Origin: an uncultured Clostridium sp.
GTDB lineage: Bacteria > Bacillota > Clostridia > TANB77 > CAG-508
Assembly (NCBI GenBank): GCA_948435735.1
Contig: CAOJGX010000020.1
Location: 1-33,930 of the forward strand
Reading direction: 5' to 3'
Length of the DNA stretch: 33,930 nucleotides
The position numbers and the translations under genes are program-made. Each line of letters begins with the position of its first letter. The stretch's first letter is position 1. Positions 1 through 10,349 of this stretch are shown in pieces. Below the pieces are notes generated by a model that was not told the origin of the DNA, searched no databases, and saw nothing but the letters and a program-made list of their open reading frames with translations.

Positions 1-65
1 TTATATACTATTTTTTTGTTTTTGTCTTGACATTTTTTATGCGGGTGCCCTATGTGAAAAAAGGC

Positions 66-94
66 TTGACTTACCACAAAAAATATTATATAAT
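66..94 (+). promoter_or_regulatory. rpoB promoter
   Basis: TTGACT (66-71), a 17-base spacer and TATAAT (89-94) form a near-consensus sigma-A promoter. Transcription would start near 101 and give a leader of about 190 nt before rpoB. A weaker candidate lies upstream (TTGACA 27-32, TATGTG 51-56, 18-base spacer). rpoB therefore seems able to be transcribed independently of whatever lies upstream. Confidence 0.8.
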
Positions 95-133
95 ACCATA
101 GTAATTTTATACAAAACCGTTATATAATTTTTG

Positions 134-242
134 TTCTTCAAGAGGAATTAAGCAAAAGAGGAACTATGTTAAAAATGCTATTTTTTAAGCAGGGATAGTA
201 TTTTTAACATAACAACCTTTTGCATAAGAGGGCCTTGAAGAA
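134..242 (+). ncRNA. Structured 5' leader of rpoB (nested hairpin)
   Basis: Three coaxial stems nest in the untranslated leader: 134-142 with 234-242 (9 bp), 152-158 with 217-223 (7 bp), and 166-181 with 195-210 (16 bp, one G-U pair) capped by a 13-nt loop. The two internal loops are purine rich, and an AGAGG motif recurs at 141-145, 157-161 and 227-231. There is no U-tract after the structure, so it does not look like a simple terminator. It lies between the promoter and the rpoB SD, where an autoregulatory or processing element would sit. I do not recognise the RNA family; it does not look like a T-box. The pairing is seen in the sequence, the function is inferred. Confidence 0.6.
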
Positions 243-292
243 TAAAGTTCATATATTACCTGCTAAAGTTTTAAGAAAAGGTGGTTTTTATT

Positions 293-3200
293 TTGGTAAA
301 GGTAAAAGATGTCGAGCACGAAAAATGCGTGCGAAAAACGTTTTCAAAGATTGGAGATTTCATTGAAATACCTAATCTTTTGAAAGTACAAAAAGATTCA
401 TATGACTGGTTTATTAAAGAAGGATTAGGTGAAGTATTAAAAGATATTTCGCCTATTATTGATTATTCTGGAAATCTAGTTTTAGAATTTTTTGACTATT
501 ACATGGAAGAAAAAACAAAGTATACTTTGGAAGAAGCAAAAGAAAGAGATGCGACATATTCCACAAGACTACATGTAAAAGTACGTTTGATTAACCGTGA
601 AACAGGTGAAATCAAAGAACAAGAAATTTACTTAGGTGATTTTCCACTGATGACAGACAGTGGTACCTTTGTCATCAATGGTGCAGAAAGAGTTGTTGTC
701 AGCCAATTGGTTCGTTCACCAGGTTGTTATTATGATTCTAGCTATGATAAAGTTGGGAAAAAATTATATACAGCAACCATTATGCCAATTCGTGGTGCTT
801 GGATTGAGTATGAAACAGATAGTAACGATGTGTTTTATGTGCGTATTGATCGAACAAGAAAATTGCCAGTAACTTGCCTTTTAAGAGCAATTGGTTTAGA
901 CACAGACGATAAAATTCTTGACTTCTTTGGAGAAGAAGACAAATTACTAGCAACCATTGCAAAAGACCCAGTAAAAACTGCTGATGATGCATTAATTGAA
1001 ATCTACAAAAAATTAAGACCCGGCGAACTTCCAACCGTAGATGCTGCGCGTAATTTATTCAATGGTCTATTTTTTGACAACAGACGTTACGATTTAGCCA
1101 AAGTAGGTCGTTACAAATACAATAAAAAGTTATGTTTAGCAGACAGAATTGCCAACCATATTGCCTATGAAACGATTGCCAATCCAGAAACAGGAGAAGT
1201 TTTTGTAGAAAAAGGCGAAGTGATTTCAAGAGAAGTCGCACGTGAAATTCAAAATTCTGGTATCAATAGCGTATTTGTAAAAATCGAAGACAAAAAAGCC
1301 AAAGTAATTGGTAACGGAGTAGTTGATATTAAAGCATTTATCAACCCTGAAATAGCAGATGAATTAAAAATTAAAGTTGATGTAAATTATGAAGTATTAC
1401 AAAATATTTTAGAAAATTCTAAAAACGACAAAGAATTAAAGAAAAATTTAGAAGAAAGAATGGAAGAGTTAATTCCAAAACATGTCGTAACAGAAGACAT
1501 TTTAGCTTCTGTCAACTATTTATTAAACCTAGAATACAATACTTATATATCGTCTCCAGAAAAACCAAGATTAGGAAAAGTAGACGACATCGACCACTTA
1601 GGCAACAGACGTATTCGATGTGTTGGCGAATTACTACAAAATCAATTCCGAATTGGTTTAACCAGATTAGAAAGAGTTGTCCGTGAAAGAATGACGCTGC
1701 AAGATCTAGACGTTATTACACCACAAAGTTTAATTAACACAAAGCCAATCACATCATCTATCAGAGAGTTTTTTGGAAGTTCACAGCTTTCACAATTTAT
1801 GGATCAAACCAATCCACTTTCTGAATTAACCCATAAAAGAAGAATTTCAGCCTTAGGACCAGGTGGATTATCAAGAGAAAGAGCTGGTTTTGAAGTGCGT
1901 GATATTCACTATACACACTATGGTAGATTATGTCCAATCGAATCACCAGAAGGCCCAAACATTGGTCTTATTTCAGCCCTTTCTACATTTGCCATTATCA
2001 ACGATTATGGTTTTATTGAAACACCATACAGAAAAGTTGACCAGAAAACAGGCAAAGTAACGGACGAAGTAGAATACATGACAGCAGATGAAGAAGACAA
2101 TTTTATTATCGCACAAGCTTCAGAGCCAGTTGACGAAAATAATTGTCTAACCAATAAAAGAATTCGTGTCAGAGAACGCGAAGAGATTAAAGAAATTGAT
2201 AAAAATAAAGTAGAATATATTGATATTTCACCAAAACAATTAGTATCAGTTGGTGCAGCCATGATACCATTCTTAGAACACGATGATGCGAACCGTGCTT
2301 TGATGGGTGCTAACATGCAACGTCAAGCAGTGCCACTAATGATTACCGATTCCCCAATGGTTGGAACAGGAATCGAATACAAAGCAGCTAAAGACTCTGG
2401 TGTTGTAGTAATCGCAGAAGACAATGGAGTGGTTCAAAAAGTGGTTGGTGACGAAATTGTGATTAAAGAGGAATCGGGTAAAACAAGAACCTATACCTTA
2501 AGAAAATTCAAGAGAACCAATGGTGCAACTTGTATCAACCAAAGACCAATTGTTAAAGAAGGTGAAATTGTAAAACGTGGCGATGTTATTGCCGATGGGC
2601 CTGCGACTGATAAAGGCGAGATGGCTCTTGGTAAAAACTTACTAATCGCCTTTACAACATGGGAAGGTTATAACTATGAGGATGCTATTTTGCTATCAGA
2701 AAGATTAGTAAAAGAAGACGTTTTAACATCCATTCATATTGAAGATTACGACTGCGAATGTCGAGACACCAAATTAGGCCCAGAAGAAATTACAAGAGAC
2801 ATTCCAAACGTTGGTGAAGATGCCCTAAGAGACTTAGACGAAAATGGTATTATCCGCATTGGTGCTGAAGTTGGCCCGGGTGACATCTTAGTTGGAAAAG
2901 TAACACCAAAAGGAGAAACGGAATTAACTGCAGAAGAAAGATTGTTACGTGCTATCTTTGGTGAAAAAGCAAGAGAAGTAAGAGATACCTCCCTTCGAGT
3001 ACCACATGGAGAGCAAGGAACGATTGTAGATGTAAAAGTCTACACCAGAGAAAATTCGGATGAATTAGGTCCTGGTGTCAACCAAATTATTCGTGTCTAT
3101 ATTGCACAAAAAAGAAAAATATCCGTTGGTGATAAAATGGCTGGTCGTCATGGTAACAAAGGTGTTATCTCAAGAATTTTGCCAGAAGAAGATATGCCAT

Positions 3201-4090
3201 TTATGCCAGATGGAACGCCAGTGGACGTTGTACTTAACCCATTGGGTGTACCTTCTCGTATGAACTTAGGTCAAGTTTTAGAAGTACATTTAGGGGCAGC
3301 AGCACGTATGTTAGGCTGGAAATTAGCAACGCCAGTATTTGACGGTGCAACCGAAGAAGATATTGAAGCATGCCTAGAAATGGCTGGCTTAGAAACAAAC
3401 GGAAAAACAATTTTATACGATGGTAGAACAGGTGAACCATTTGACAAGCCAATTACAGTAGGTATTATGTATATGCTTAAACTTCACCATTTAGTTGATG
3501 ACAAAATCCATGCTCGTTCAACAGGGCCATACTCATTAGTTACACAACAACCACTTGGTGGTAAAGCACAATTTGGTGGTCAACGTTTTGGAGAGATGGA
3601 AGTTTGGGCATTAGAGGCGTATGGTGCAGCTTATACGTTACAAGAAATTTTAACCGTAAAATCAGATGATGTAATTGGTAGGGTAAAAACGTACGAAGCC
3701 ATTGTCAAAGGTGAAAACATACCAGCACCGGGAATTCCAGAGTCTTTCAAAGTATTGATTAAAGAATTACAATCTTTGGGCTTGGATGTTACCTTATATA
3801 GTGACCAAGATGAAGAGATTGAAATTAAGGAAAATACTGAAGAGGGTGATGTTGAACTAGAAGAAGGCATCATCAATGAAGAGGAATTTCCAGATGAAGA
3901 ATTAACACAAATCGAAGATGACGACTTAGAAGAGGAAACAGAGGACGAATTCTACACCAATATATTAGACGAAGAAGAATTGCCAGATGATAAAGTAATC
4001 GAAGAGTTAGATAGTCAAACAGATGAAATGTTATTTGATAATGATTTAGCAAATGATAATTTAGATAATGACGATGATATTATCGAATAA
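293..4090 (+). CDS. rpoB: DNA-directed RNA polymerase subunit beta
   Basis: This is the beta subunit of RNA polymerase, about 1,265 aa. The rifampicin-pocket region reads [20 protein letters not shown] followed by ISALGPGG near residues 490-525, with the usual sensitive-type residues. [14 protein letters not shown] and the [12 protein letters not shown] catalytic-region motif follow. The TTG at 293 is chosen as start because AGGTGG (279-284) lies 8 nt upstream; an in-frame GTG at 281 sits inside that SD. After the conserved C-terminal region (about residue 1,165) comes an unusually long, strongly acidic tail of about 100 residues. It has its own promoter and structured leader, and rpoC follows after a 187-nt gap. 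No CGG codon occurs in it. Identification is certain; the exact start is likely. Confidence 0.98.
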   Translation: MVKVKDVEHEKCVRKTFSKIGDFIEIPNLLKVQKDSYDWFIKEGLGEVLKDISPIIDYSGNLVLEFFDYYMEEKTKYTLEEAKERDATYSTRLHVKVRLINRETGEIKEQEIYLGDFPLMTDSGTFVINGAERVVVSQLVRSPGCYYDSSYDKVGKKLYTATIMPIRGAWIEYETDSNDVFYVRIDRTRKLPVTCLLRAIGLDTDDKILDFFGEEDKLLATIAKDPVKTADDALIEIYKKLRPGELPTVDAARNLFNGLFFDNRRYDLAKVGRYKYNKKLCLADRIANHIAYETIANPETGEVFVEKGEVISREVAREIQNSGINSVFVKIEDKKAKVIGNGVVDIKAFINPEIADELKIKVDVNYEVLQNILENSKNDKELKKNLEERMEELIPKHVVTEDILASVNYLLNLEYNTYISSPEKPRLGKVDDIDHLGNRRIRCVGELLQNQFRIGLTRLERVVRERMTLQDLDVITPQSLINTKPITSSIREFFGSSQLSQFMDQTNPLSELTHKRRISALGPGGLSRERAGFEVRDIHYTHYGRLCPIESPEGPNIGLISALSTFAIINDYGFIETPYRKVDQKTGKVTDEVEYMTADEEDNFIIAQASEPVDENNCLTNKRIRVREREEIKEIDKNKVEYIDISPKQLVSVGAAMIPFLEHDDANRALMGANMQRQAVPLMITDSPMVGTGIEYKAAKDSGVVVIAEDNGVVQKVVGDEIVIKEESGKTRTYTLRKFKRTNGATCINQRPIVKEGEIVKRGDVIADGPATDKGEMALGKNLLIAFTTWEGYNYEDAILLSERLVKEDVLTSIHIEDYDCECRDTKLGPEEITRDIPNVGEDALRDLDENGIIRIGAEVGPGDILVGKVTPKGETELTAEERLLRAIFGEKAREVRDTSLRVPHGEQGTIVDVKVYTRENSDELGPGVNQIIRVYIAQKRKISVGDKMAGRHGNKGVISRILPEEDMPFMPDGTPVDVVLNPLGVPSRMNLGQVLEVHLGAAARMLGWKLATPVFDGATEEDIEACLEMAGLETNGKTILYDGRTGEPFDKPITVGIMYMLKLHHLVDDKIHARSTGPYSLVTQQPLGGKAQFGGQRFGEMEVWALEAYGAAYTLQEILTVKSDDVIGRVKTYEAIVKGENIPAPGIPESFKVLIKELQSLGLDVTLYSDQDEEIEIKENTEEGDVELEEGIINEEEFPDEELTQIEDDDLEEETEDEFYTNILDEEELPDDKVIEELDSQTDEMLFDNDLANDNLDNDDDIIE

Positions 4091-4277
4091 AAGTATTGAA
4101 AATGGAGTATTCAAAATGCTTTTATCAGGTACTTCTCCATAATAAATTAACTAAATAAAGTTTCAAAAAGACAAGGGCGACAAAAAAAGTTGCACAAGCG
4201 GTGGATAGTTCCCTTCTCGTCTATTTTGAACCAAAAACAGCAATCCCTAAAGGGAAAATGAAGGGAGAAATTAAAAA
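4091..4277 (+). other. rpoB-rpoC intergenic region
   Basis: This 187-nt gap holds no gene. It contains an imperfect hairpin (ATGGAG near 4102 with CTCCAT near 4137) and a second weak pairing (GAC-AAGGG near 4170 with CCCTT and GTC near 4210-4220). No U-tract terminator and no clear promoter are visible, so rpoC is probably cotranscribed with rpoB. A processing or attenuation role is possible but unproven. Confidence 0.4.
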
Positions 4278-7200
4278 TTGGAAGAATTAGAAGTTTTTAA
4301 TAAATTAAAAATTGGGCTAGCTTCAGATGATACCATTCGAGAATGGTCACACGGTGAAGTAAAAAAGCCAGAAACGATTAATTATAGAACATTGAAGCCA
4401 GAAAAAGATGGATTGTTTTGTGAGAAAATATTTGGGCCAACCAAAGATTGGGAATGTCATTGTGGAAAATATAAAAGAGTGCGCTATAAAGGAATTGTCT
4501 GTGACCGTTGCGGTGTTGAAGTGACCACTTCAAAAGTAAGAAGAGAGAGAATGGGTCATATTGAATTGGCTGCTCCGATTGCTCATATTTGGTATTTTAA
4601 AGGAATTCCAAGTAGAGTTGCTTTGCTTTTGGATGTTTCTCCAAGAAGTTTGGAAAAAGTCATTTATTTTGCTTCTTATATCGTAACCGATAAAGGGTCT
4701 ACGGATTTGCAAAAATACCAAGTTATCAATGAAAAAGAATATCATGAAGCAGAGGAAAAATTCGGAAGACGGTTCTTTTAAGGCTGAAATGGGGGCAGAG
4801 GCAATTCAAAAATTGTTAAAAGAAATTGATGTTGACAAATTGTCTGAAAAACTGAAAAAGGAAATTGCCAAAGCAAGTGAACAAAAAAAGGCGAAATTAG
4901 TCAAAAGATTAGATACCGTTGAGTCTTTTAGAATGTCTGGAAACAGACCAGAATGGATGGTAATGAGTGTTATACCAGTCATTCCACCAGAAATCAGACC
5001 AATGGTTCAATTAGATGGTGGTAGGTTTGCAACTTCTGACTTAAATGATTTGTATAGACGTGTTATCAACCGAAATAACAGATTGAAAAGATTATTAGAA
5101 TTAGGTGCTCCAGAGATTATTGTTAGAAACGAAAAACGTATGTTACAAGAATCCGTGGATGCTTTAATTGATAATGGTAGACGTGGTAGACCAGTAACAG
5201 GTGCTGGAAACAGAGCTTTGAAATCCTTGTCTGATATGCTAAAAGGAAAACAAGGTCGTTTCCGTCAAAACTTGCTAGGTAAAAGGGTTGACTATTCTGG
5301 TCGTTCGGTTATCGTAGTTGGACCAGAACTTAAAATTTATCAATGTGGTCTTCCAAAAGAAATGGCAGTTGAGTTATTTAAGCCATTTGTTATGAGGGAA
5401 TTAGTAGGTCGTGGTTTGGCACATAATATTAAAAATGCGAAAAGAATGGTAGAAAAACAAAGACCAGAAATTTGGGATATTTTAGAGGAAGTCATTCAAG
5501 ACCATCCAGTTATGCTAAACCGTGCTCCAACACTTCATAGACTAGGTATTCAAGCGTTCCAACCAATTTTGGTAGAAGGTAGAGCCATTAAACTTCATCC
5601 ACTTGTTTGTACAGCGTTCAACGCCGACTTCGATGGTGACCAAATGGCGGTTCACGTTCCTTTAACACCAGAAGCAATTGCAGAAGCAAGATTTTTAATG
5701 TTATCTGTCAACAACTTGTTAAAGCCACAAGATGGTAAACCAGTTACGGTTCCAACACAAGATATGATTTTGGGTGCTTATTATTTGACTGTCCAAATTG
5801 ATGGCGAAAAGGGAGAAGGTTTATATTTCAAAGATGAAGATGAAGCACTTCTTGCTTATCAAAATGGCGATGTTAGCTTGCACTGCAAAATAAAGGTAAG
5901 AAGATTTAAGGAAGACGAAGATGGAAATGTTCGTAGCAAAACAATTGAAACAACGGTTGGTCGTTTGATTTACAATCAAGGAATTCCACAAGATTTAGGT
6001 TTTGTCGATAGAAATGACCCAGAAAAAGAATTTGATTTGGAAATTAATTTCCCAGTTATCAAGAAGAATTTGGGTACGATTGTTTCAAAATGTATTAATG
6101 TGCATGGTTTGTCTGAAACAGCCGAAGTGTTAGACTATATTAAGGCGACTGGTTATAAATATTCAACCAAAGGTGCTATCACGGTGTCTGTTGCAGATGT
6201 TGCCGTGCCAGAAGCGAAAAAGGATATATTAGCAAAAGCAGATGATGATGTTGACCATATCTTCAAACAATATCAAAGAGGTATGATTACTAATGATGAA
6301 CGTTATGATGCGATTATCAAAGTTTGGGAAAAAGCGACAAGTGATGTTACAGCTGCCATGAAAGATAATTTCGATGAACTAAACCCAATTTATATGATGG
6401 CACAATCTGGTGCCCGTGGTAACATGAACCAGTTAAGACAAATTGCAGGTATGCGTGGTTTGATGGCAAATACATCTGGTAAAGCGGTTGAAATCCCAAT
6501 CAAATCTTGTTTCCGTGAAGGATTGGATGCTTTGGAATATTTCATTTCTTCTCATGGTGCGAGAAAAGGTTTGGCAGATACAGCTTTAAGAACAGCCGAT
6601 TCAGGTTACTTAACAAGAAGATTAGTTGACGTTTCACAAGATATTATCATTAAAGAAGATGATTGTGGTTCTCAAGAAGGAATTGTATTAGAAGATATTA
6701 AAGATGGAAACCAAATCATTGAAGGCTTAGAGGAAAGATTGGTTGGTAGATTTGCTTTAGAAGATATCAAACATCCTGAAACAGGTGATTTGATTGTTGA
6801 TACAGATACCATGATTACGGAAGATATGGCGAAAAAGATTGTAGAAAGTGGTATTACAAAAGTTGGTGTACGTTCTATTTTGGGATGTAAATGTAAACAT
6901 GGTGCTTGTAGTAAGTGTTATGGTATGGGCTTGGCAACAAGAAAATTGGTAAATAAAGGAGAATCAGTTGGTATTATAGCAGCGCAATCTATTGGTGAAC
7001 CAGGTACACAGCTTACGATGAGAACCTTCCATACAGGAGGTGTCGCAGGTGGCGATATTACACAAGGTCTTCCTAGGGTTGAGGAGTTGTTTGAAGCGAG
7101 AAATCCAAAAGGTTTGGCTACAATTACGGAAATTGCTGGTACAGTTAAGATTAATGATGAGAAAAAGAGAAAAGAAGTGATTGTTACTTCAAAAGATAAC

Positions 7201-7914
7201 AGCAAAACATATGCTATCAGCTTTGGTTCTAAACTAAAAGTAAAAGATGGCGATCATGTTGAAGCTGGTGATGCATTGACAGAAGGTTCTATCAATCCAA
7301 ATGATTTGCTTGTGATTAAAGGGGCTGAAGGAGTTTATAAATATATTATTTCAGAAGTCCAAAAAGTATACCGAAATCAAGGTGTTGATATTAATGATAA
7401 GCATATTGAAGTTATTGCAAGACAAATGCTTAAGAAAATAAGAATTGAGGATCCAGGTGATACTGGTTTATATGGTGCTTCTCTTGTTGATATTTTAGAT
7501 TTTGAAGAAATTAATGCAAAAATGCTTGAAGAAGGAAAAAGACCAGCAACAGGAAAAAGAACATTATTGGGTATTACGAAAGCTTCTCTTGCGACAGAAA
7601 GCTTCTTGTCAGCAGCATCTTTCCAAGAAACAACAAAAGTATTGACAGAAGCTGCGATTAAAGGAAAAGTAGATTCGCTTATGGGATTAAAAGAAAATGT
7701 TATCATTGGTAAGCTAATTCCAACAGGAACAGGTCTAAAAACATATCAAGATATAGAAATTAATACCAAAATTACGAAACGTGCAATTCAAGAGGAATTA
7801 GAAGAGGAAGAAGAAATAACCATTAGCGAAAACGATGACGATGACGATTTAGAAGAACTTGACGAAATCGAAAATGCAGAAGAAAAAGAAGTGGTTGAAA
7901 CAGAAGAAGAATAG
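4278..7914 (+). CDS. rpoC: RNA polymerase subunit beta', needs a +1 frameshift at CGG
   Basis: This is the beta' subunit. The N-terminal part (4278-4769) holds the zinc site C60, C62, C75, C78. The rest (4771-7914) holds the catalytic [12 protein letters not shown], the bridge-helix/trigger-loop region and the second zinc cluster around [11 protein letters not shown], then an acidic C-terminal tail. The two parts lie in different frames. The zero frame reads GGA AGA CGG TTC TTT and then TAA at 4779. Skipping C4770 joins FGR to [12 protein letters not shown], which matches the conserved FG...F-K/Q-A-x-MGAEAI segment and gives a normal length of about 1,211 aa. Nothing conserved is lost and the gene is essential, so a full-length protein must be made unless the sequence is wrong. 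TTG at 4278 is the start; GGGAG lies about 11 nt upstream. The frameshift could instead be an extra A near 4766. Confidence 0.95.
4764..4781 (+). other. Candidate +1 frameshift site in rpoC (CGG codon 4770-4772)
   Basis: The only in-frame CGG of rpoC lies here, three codons before a zero-frame TAA. Omitting C4770 lets GGT (Gly) be read and restores the frame. The stop-proximal TTT TAA could also let tRNA-Phe slip by +1. No such slip site occurs at the other two CGG sites, so CGG is the common factor. Confidence 0.6.
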
Positions 7915-7934
7915 CTACCTAAAAAGGAGAGAAT

Positions 7935-8630
7935 ATGTCAAAAAAAGGTACTAATAAAAAGAAAAAAAATACGAAAGTAAGAATATTGCCGATTTCTATG
8001 ATTGTATTTATCATTCTTGCTGTAATGGCGATTGTAATTATCTTGGATAAAGGGAAAATTGCAGGATATTCATTAGTAAAAATTGAAACTTCATTAGGTC
8101 CAAATGGCGAAGTGTCTGGACCTGATGAAGCGACTCAAAATAAAATGGAGATTTCAGCAGAGAAACGATATCTGTCTTCGAAAAAGGATGAAGAAACGGA
8201 GCTCACAGTTTTTGTAAATGGAGAAAAAGTGGATATTAGTGAAGTTGAATTAACTTCGTCTAATGAGGATGTAGTTGAAATTGAAGATGGAATTGCTACT
8301 GCAGTGTCTGATGGAAAATCAACGATTACTGCGAAAAAAGATGATTTAGAGGCGACAATTGATTTGCACGTAATTACACCAATAAAATCGATTGAATTTT
8401 CAACAACAAATTCTACTATAAAAGTAGGAAAATCGCTTCAAATGAAATTAGTTGCAAAGCCTTCTGATGCTAGTATAGATACTTTAAAATATGAATCAAG
8501 CGATGAGGATATTGCGACTGTAAATTCAAATGGAATTGTAACAGGGGTGGCCCCGGGAAAGGTTACGATAACAGTGGTTGATAAATACAGTGAAATTGAG
8601 AAAAAAGTTAATTTGACGATTAGGAAGTAA
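7935..8630 (+). CDS. Membrane-anchored Big_2 (Ig-like) domain protein
   Basis: A 231-aa protein with a lysine-rich cytoplasmic N-terminus (residues 1-17), one transmembrane segment (about 18-38) and an extracytoplasmic region. The C-terminal half is a bacterial Ig-like group 2 domain, with IKVGKSLQMKLVAKPSDAS and then the SSDEDIATVNSNGIVTGVAPG type of motif. The middle (about residues 75-140) looks like a degenerate second copy. It begins 20 nt after rpoC with SD AAAGGAGAG and is probably cotranscribed with it up to the terminator at 8682. Such domains usually serve surface adhesion or cell-wall contact; the specific role is unknown. The link to rpoBC is by position only. Confidence 0.8.
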   Translation: MSKKGTNKKKKNTKVRILPISMIVFIILAVMAIVIILDKGKIAGYSLVKIETSLGPNGEVSGPDEATQNKMEISAEKRYLSSKKDEETELTVFVNGEKVDISEVELTSSNEDVVEIEDGIATAVSDGKSTITAKKDDLEATIDLHVITPIKSIEFSTTNSTIKVGKSLQMKLVAKPSDASIDTLKYESSDEDIATVNSNGIVTGVAPGKVTITVVDKYSEIEKKVNLTIRK

Positions 8631-8681
8631 GGTAGTTAATGGCAATAAAATTTCAAACTACACAGATAGTGTATAAACAGT

Positions 8682-8713
8682 AAAAATGCTAAGCGAGTTG
8701 CTTAGCATTTTTT
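8682..8713. terminator. Bidirectional intrinsic terminator
   Basis: A perfect 13-bp stem (8682-8694 with 8700-8712) has a GAGTT loop, A-tract on the left and T-tract on the right. It ends the rpoBC-Big_2 transcript and the converging gene at 8715-9014. Confidence 0.92.
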
Positions 8714-8714
8714 A

Positions 8715-9014
8715 CTAAATAGTTAATTTGTTATAGCCATTTTGCAATTGATTTTCTAGGTAAGTAATGGCCTCGTCATTGATTACAATATGTCTGTCAC
8801 TGAAAAGTTTTATGAGTTTGTTTTCGTTTAACTCGAGTAAAGCAGACATAATTTCACTATCTTGTTCATTTGGAAACAGTGAATTAATAGCAAATGCCCT
8901 AAGATGACAAGCACATGTGTTATTATCACAATTACTTGCTAGGCGTGTTTGATATCTTTTGTAAATGACATTTAAGGCGTTATCTGCGTTTTGAGATAAT
9001 GAAATGTTAGGCAT
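8715..9014 (-). CDS. Small protein of unknown function
   Basis: A 99-aa protein I do not recognise. It is predicted mostly helical and has three clustered cysteines (SNCDNNTCACHL, about residues 28-35) that could bind a metal. There is no signal peptide or membrane segment. The start is supported by the SD AAAGGTGGTGATT just upstream of ATG at 9014. A TATAAT (plus strand 9051-9056, read on the minus strand) lies upstream, though its -35 is weak. It converges on the rpoC operon and shares its terminator. It appears to be a real, intact gene. Confidence 0.7.
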   Translation of the reverse strand: MPNISLSQNADNALNVIYKRYQTRLASNCDNNTCACHLRAFAINSLFPNEQDSEIMSALLELNENKLIKLFSDRHIVINDEAITYLENQLQNGYNKLTI

Positions 9015-9278
9015 CTAATCACCACCTTTCTTCATTTGTGTAACAGACAAATTATATCATAAAATGACACGTGTAGTTACAAAAACTTGTCGACAAAGTT
9101 TGACATTGGGGAAACTAGATGTAGAAAATGAAATTGGATACAGATGGTTTTAGCAGCTGTTCTGATGCTCTGCAATAATATTGGCCATCATCTAAATCTT
9201 TAAATATACTATCATTAAAATTCTATATTTTACTACTTGTTGCAAATTCATAAATTACCTCTAACTTATATGTATCAA

Positions 9279-9461
9279 TCACTTTTTATCTTGTTTTAAG
9301 TTATCCAAAGCATAATTCATTGCATTTATTACAAGGCTATTAAAAGAATGCCCAGATTCTGCCGAAAGTTGTTTGAATCTTTTATAAGTTTCTTCTGGGA
9401 ATCTTATATTCATAGCAATATCATTTCTGCTAGTTTTATAAATTTTATTTACTTGAAACAT
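9279..9461 (-). CDS. Ribbon-helix-helix (Arc/CopG-like) DNA-binding protein
   Basis: A 60-aa protein. A short beta strand (DIAMNIRFPEETYKRFKQL) is followed by two helices, the second containing HSFNSLVINAMNYAL, typical of Arc/MetJ ribbon-helix-helix repressors. The start is supported by GAGGGGTG 6-7 nt upstream of ATG at 9461. It lies only about 115 bp outside the left att core of the integrated element, on the chromosome side, and no partner toxin is visible. The 264 bases between it and the gene at 9014 contain only an imperfect palindrome around TGTCGACA (near 9090) and no recognisable gene. Confidence 0.75.
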   Translation of the reverse strand: MFQVNKIYKTSRNDIAMNIRFPEETYKRFKQLSAESGHSFNSLVINAMNYALDNLKQDKK

Positions 9462-9484
9462 TTTTTCACCCCTCTATTCATAAT

Positions 9485-9584
9485 TAGAGCAGAAGAAATT
9501 ATTGGTGGGATAAAAAATACACCGCAAAGCAGTGTATTTGGTGCGTCTGGAGGGATTTGAACCCCCGATCTCCGAGTTCGTAGC
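9485..9584. repeat. Left copy of 100-bp direct repeat (tRNA 3' half, terminator, int 3' end)
   Basis: This 100-base block is almost identical to 16616-16715; they differ by two single-base changes in A-runs. It covers the 3' half of tRNA-Arg(ACG) on the minus strand (9538-9584, including the CCA end), the tRNA terminator hairpin, and about 27 bases matching the last codons of the integrase at 15173-16642. The match ends at GTTCGTAGCC, the att core. It is the downstream half of the split host tRNA gene. Confidence 0.9.
9575..9584. other. attL core
   Basis: GTTCGTAGCC at the junction between the host tRNA-Arg 3' half (left) and element DNA that continues GAACAG (right). It is identical to the cores at 16706-16715 and 16884-16893. 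Confidence 0.85.
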
Positions 9585-9724
9585 CGAACAGTTTAAAAAT
9601 CGCCAAAAGCAATAACAGTAATAAAATTCAGTAAATACAATACTTACATGATTTTGGCAAAATTTAAATTAGTTTAAAAAGGATTAAATAAGATTAAATA
9701 AAGTTAATAAAACATACCATTTTT

Positions 9725-9842
9725 GGGGAACGTTTTGAAAATTTCTGGGGAACTTTTTAGAAAAACAGTTATGTTTAAGGTAAAAGCAGTTAAAACCGTT
9801 GATTTTCAAGAAGTCTACCGTTCCCCTAAAAATTGGGGAACG
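9725..9842. repeat. GGGGAAC arm-type repeats near attL
   Basis: Four copies of GGGGAAC(G/T): 9725-9732, 9747-9754, an inverted copy at 9819-9826 (CGTTCCCC) and 9835-9842. The last two form a perfect inverted repeat with an 8-bp spacer. Two more copies lie near attR (16804 and 16815). The spacings of 22 and 11 bp match helical turns. Positions on both sides of the att core fit integrase arm-binding sites. Two adjacent GATTAAATAA repeats (9682-9701) may bind an accessory factor. Confidence 0.6.
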
Positions 9843-9883
9843 CAAAAAAAGTCTATTAAATTAATTGTTAATTGAATATTGAG

Positions 9884-9920
9884 AAAAGAAGTTTGCAAAT
9901 AAAATGCGAGCTTCTTTTTT
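9884..9920 (+). terminator. Intrinsic terminator inside attL side of element
   Basis: A 13-bp stem (9884-9896 with 9906-9918, two G-U pairs) with a 9-nt loop ends in a T-run. No gene precedes it on the plus strand, so it probably insulates the element from outside transcription. Confidence 0.7.
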
Positions 9921-10349
9921 GTTATAAAGAGATAAAGCCTCAAACTCTATAAAAGTGACAGGTGTGATGAGCCGATGCAGAAAATTCATTCGCATTCGTG
10001 TAAGCAGTCTATTTACACAAGGTGCGTCAGTGAGATCTTACAACAAAAACTCACAATAAACAAAGAGTACTGGGAGGCAAAACTTGGATGCGGGTTTATA
10101 ATTGTAAAAAGTTTGGACAAGGATGAACAAAGATTATAATAAATGTACTAAATATTTCAATAACTAAGTAATCGGCAATTATAGTAGCAAGTGCTACTTA
10201 CTTAGACTGCCTATAAGCGAAGCGACCGACTGACGGTTTCTAGGCTAATAGATGTAATAATTCTTTTTTGAACAAAAGGGATTATTACGCCTAATTCACT
10301 TTGCTCTCTCCTTCTGGTTTCTGATTTTTTAGTAAAAGACAATGGTTTG

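Noticed and set aside
134..242. L10 leader, T-box or riboswitch before rpoB
   Set aside because: No T-box sequence, no terminator/antiterminator pair, and the target is rpoB not rplJ. I recognise no known class.
4773..4782. prfB-like slippage at TTT TAA G as the sole cause of the rpoC shift
   Set aside because: tRNA-Phe could re-pair after +1 slip here, but neither of the other two shift sites has such a sequence, while all three have CGG. It may still contribute in rpoC.
4278..7914. rpoC as two separate genes or a pseudogene
   Set aside because: Both parts hold complementary essential motifs, the joint is clean, and rpoC is indispensable. A separate start near 4729 has no good SD.
9062..9278. 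Possible decayed gene upstream of the ribbon-helix-helix gene
   Set aside because: Short protein-like stretches appear in several frames, but none has a start with SD or a recognisable motif.
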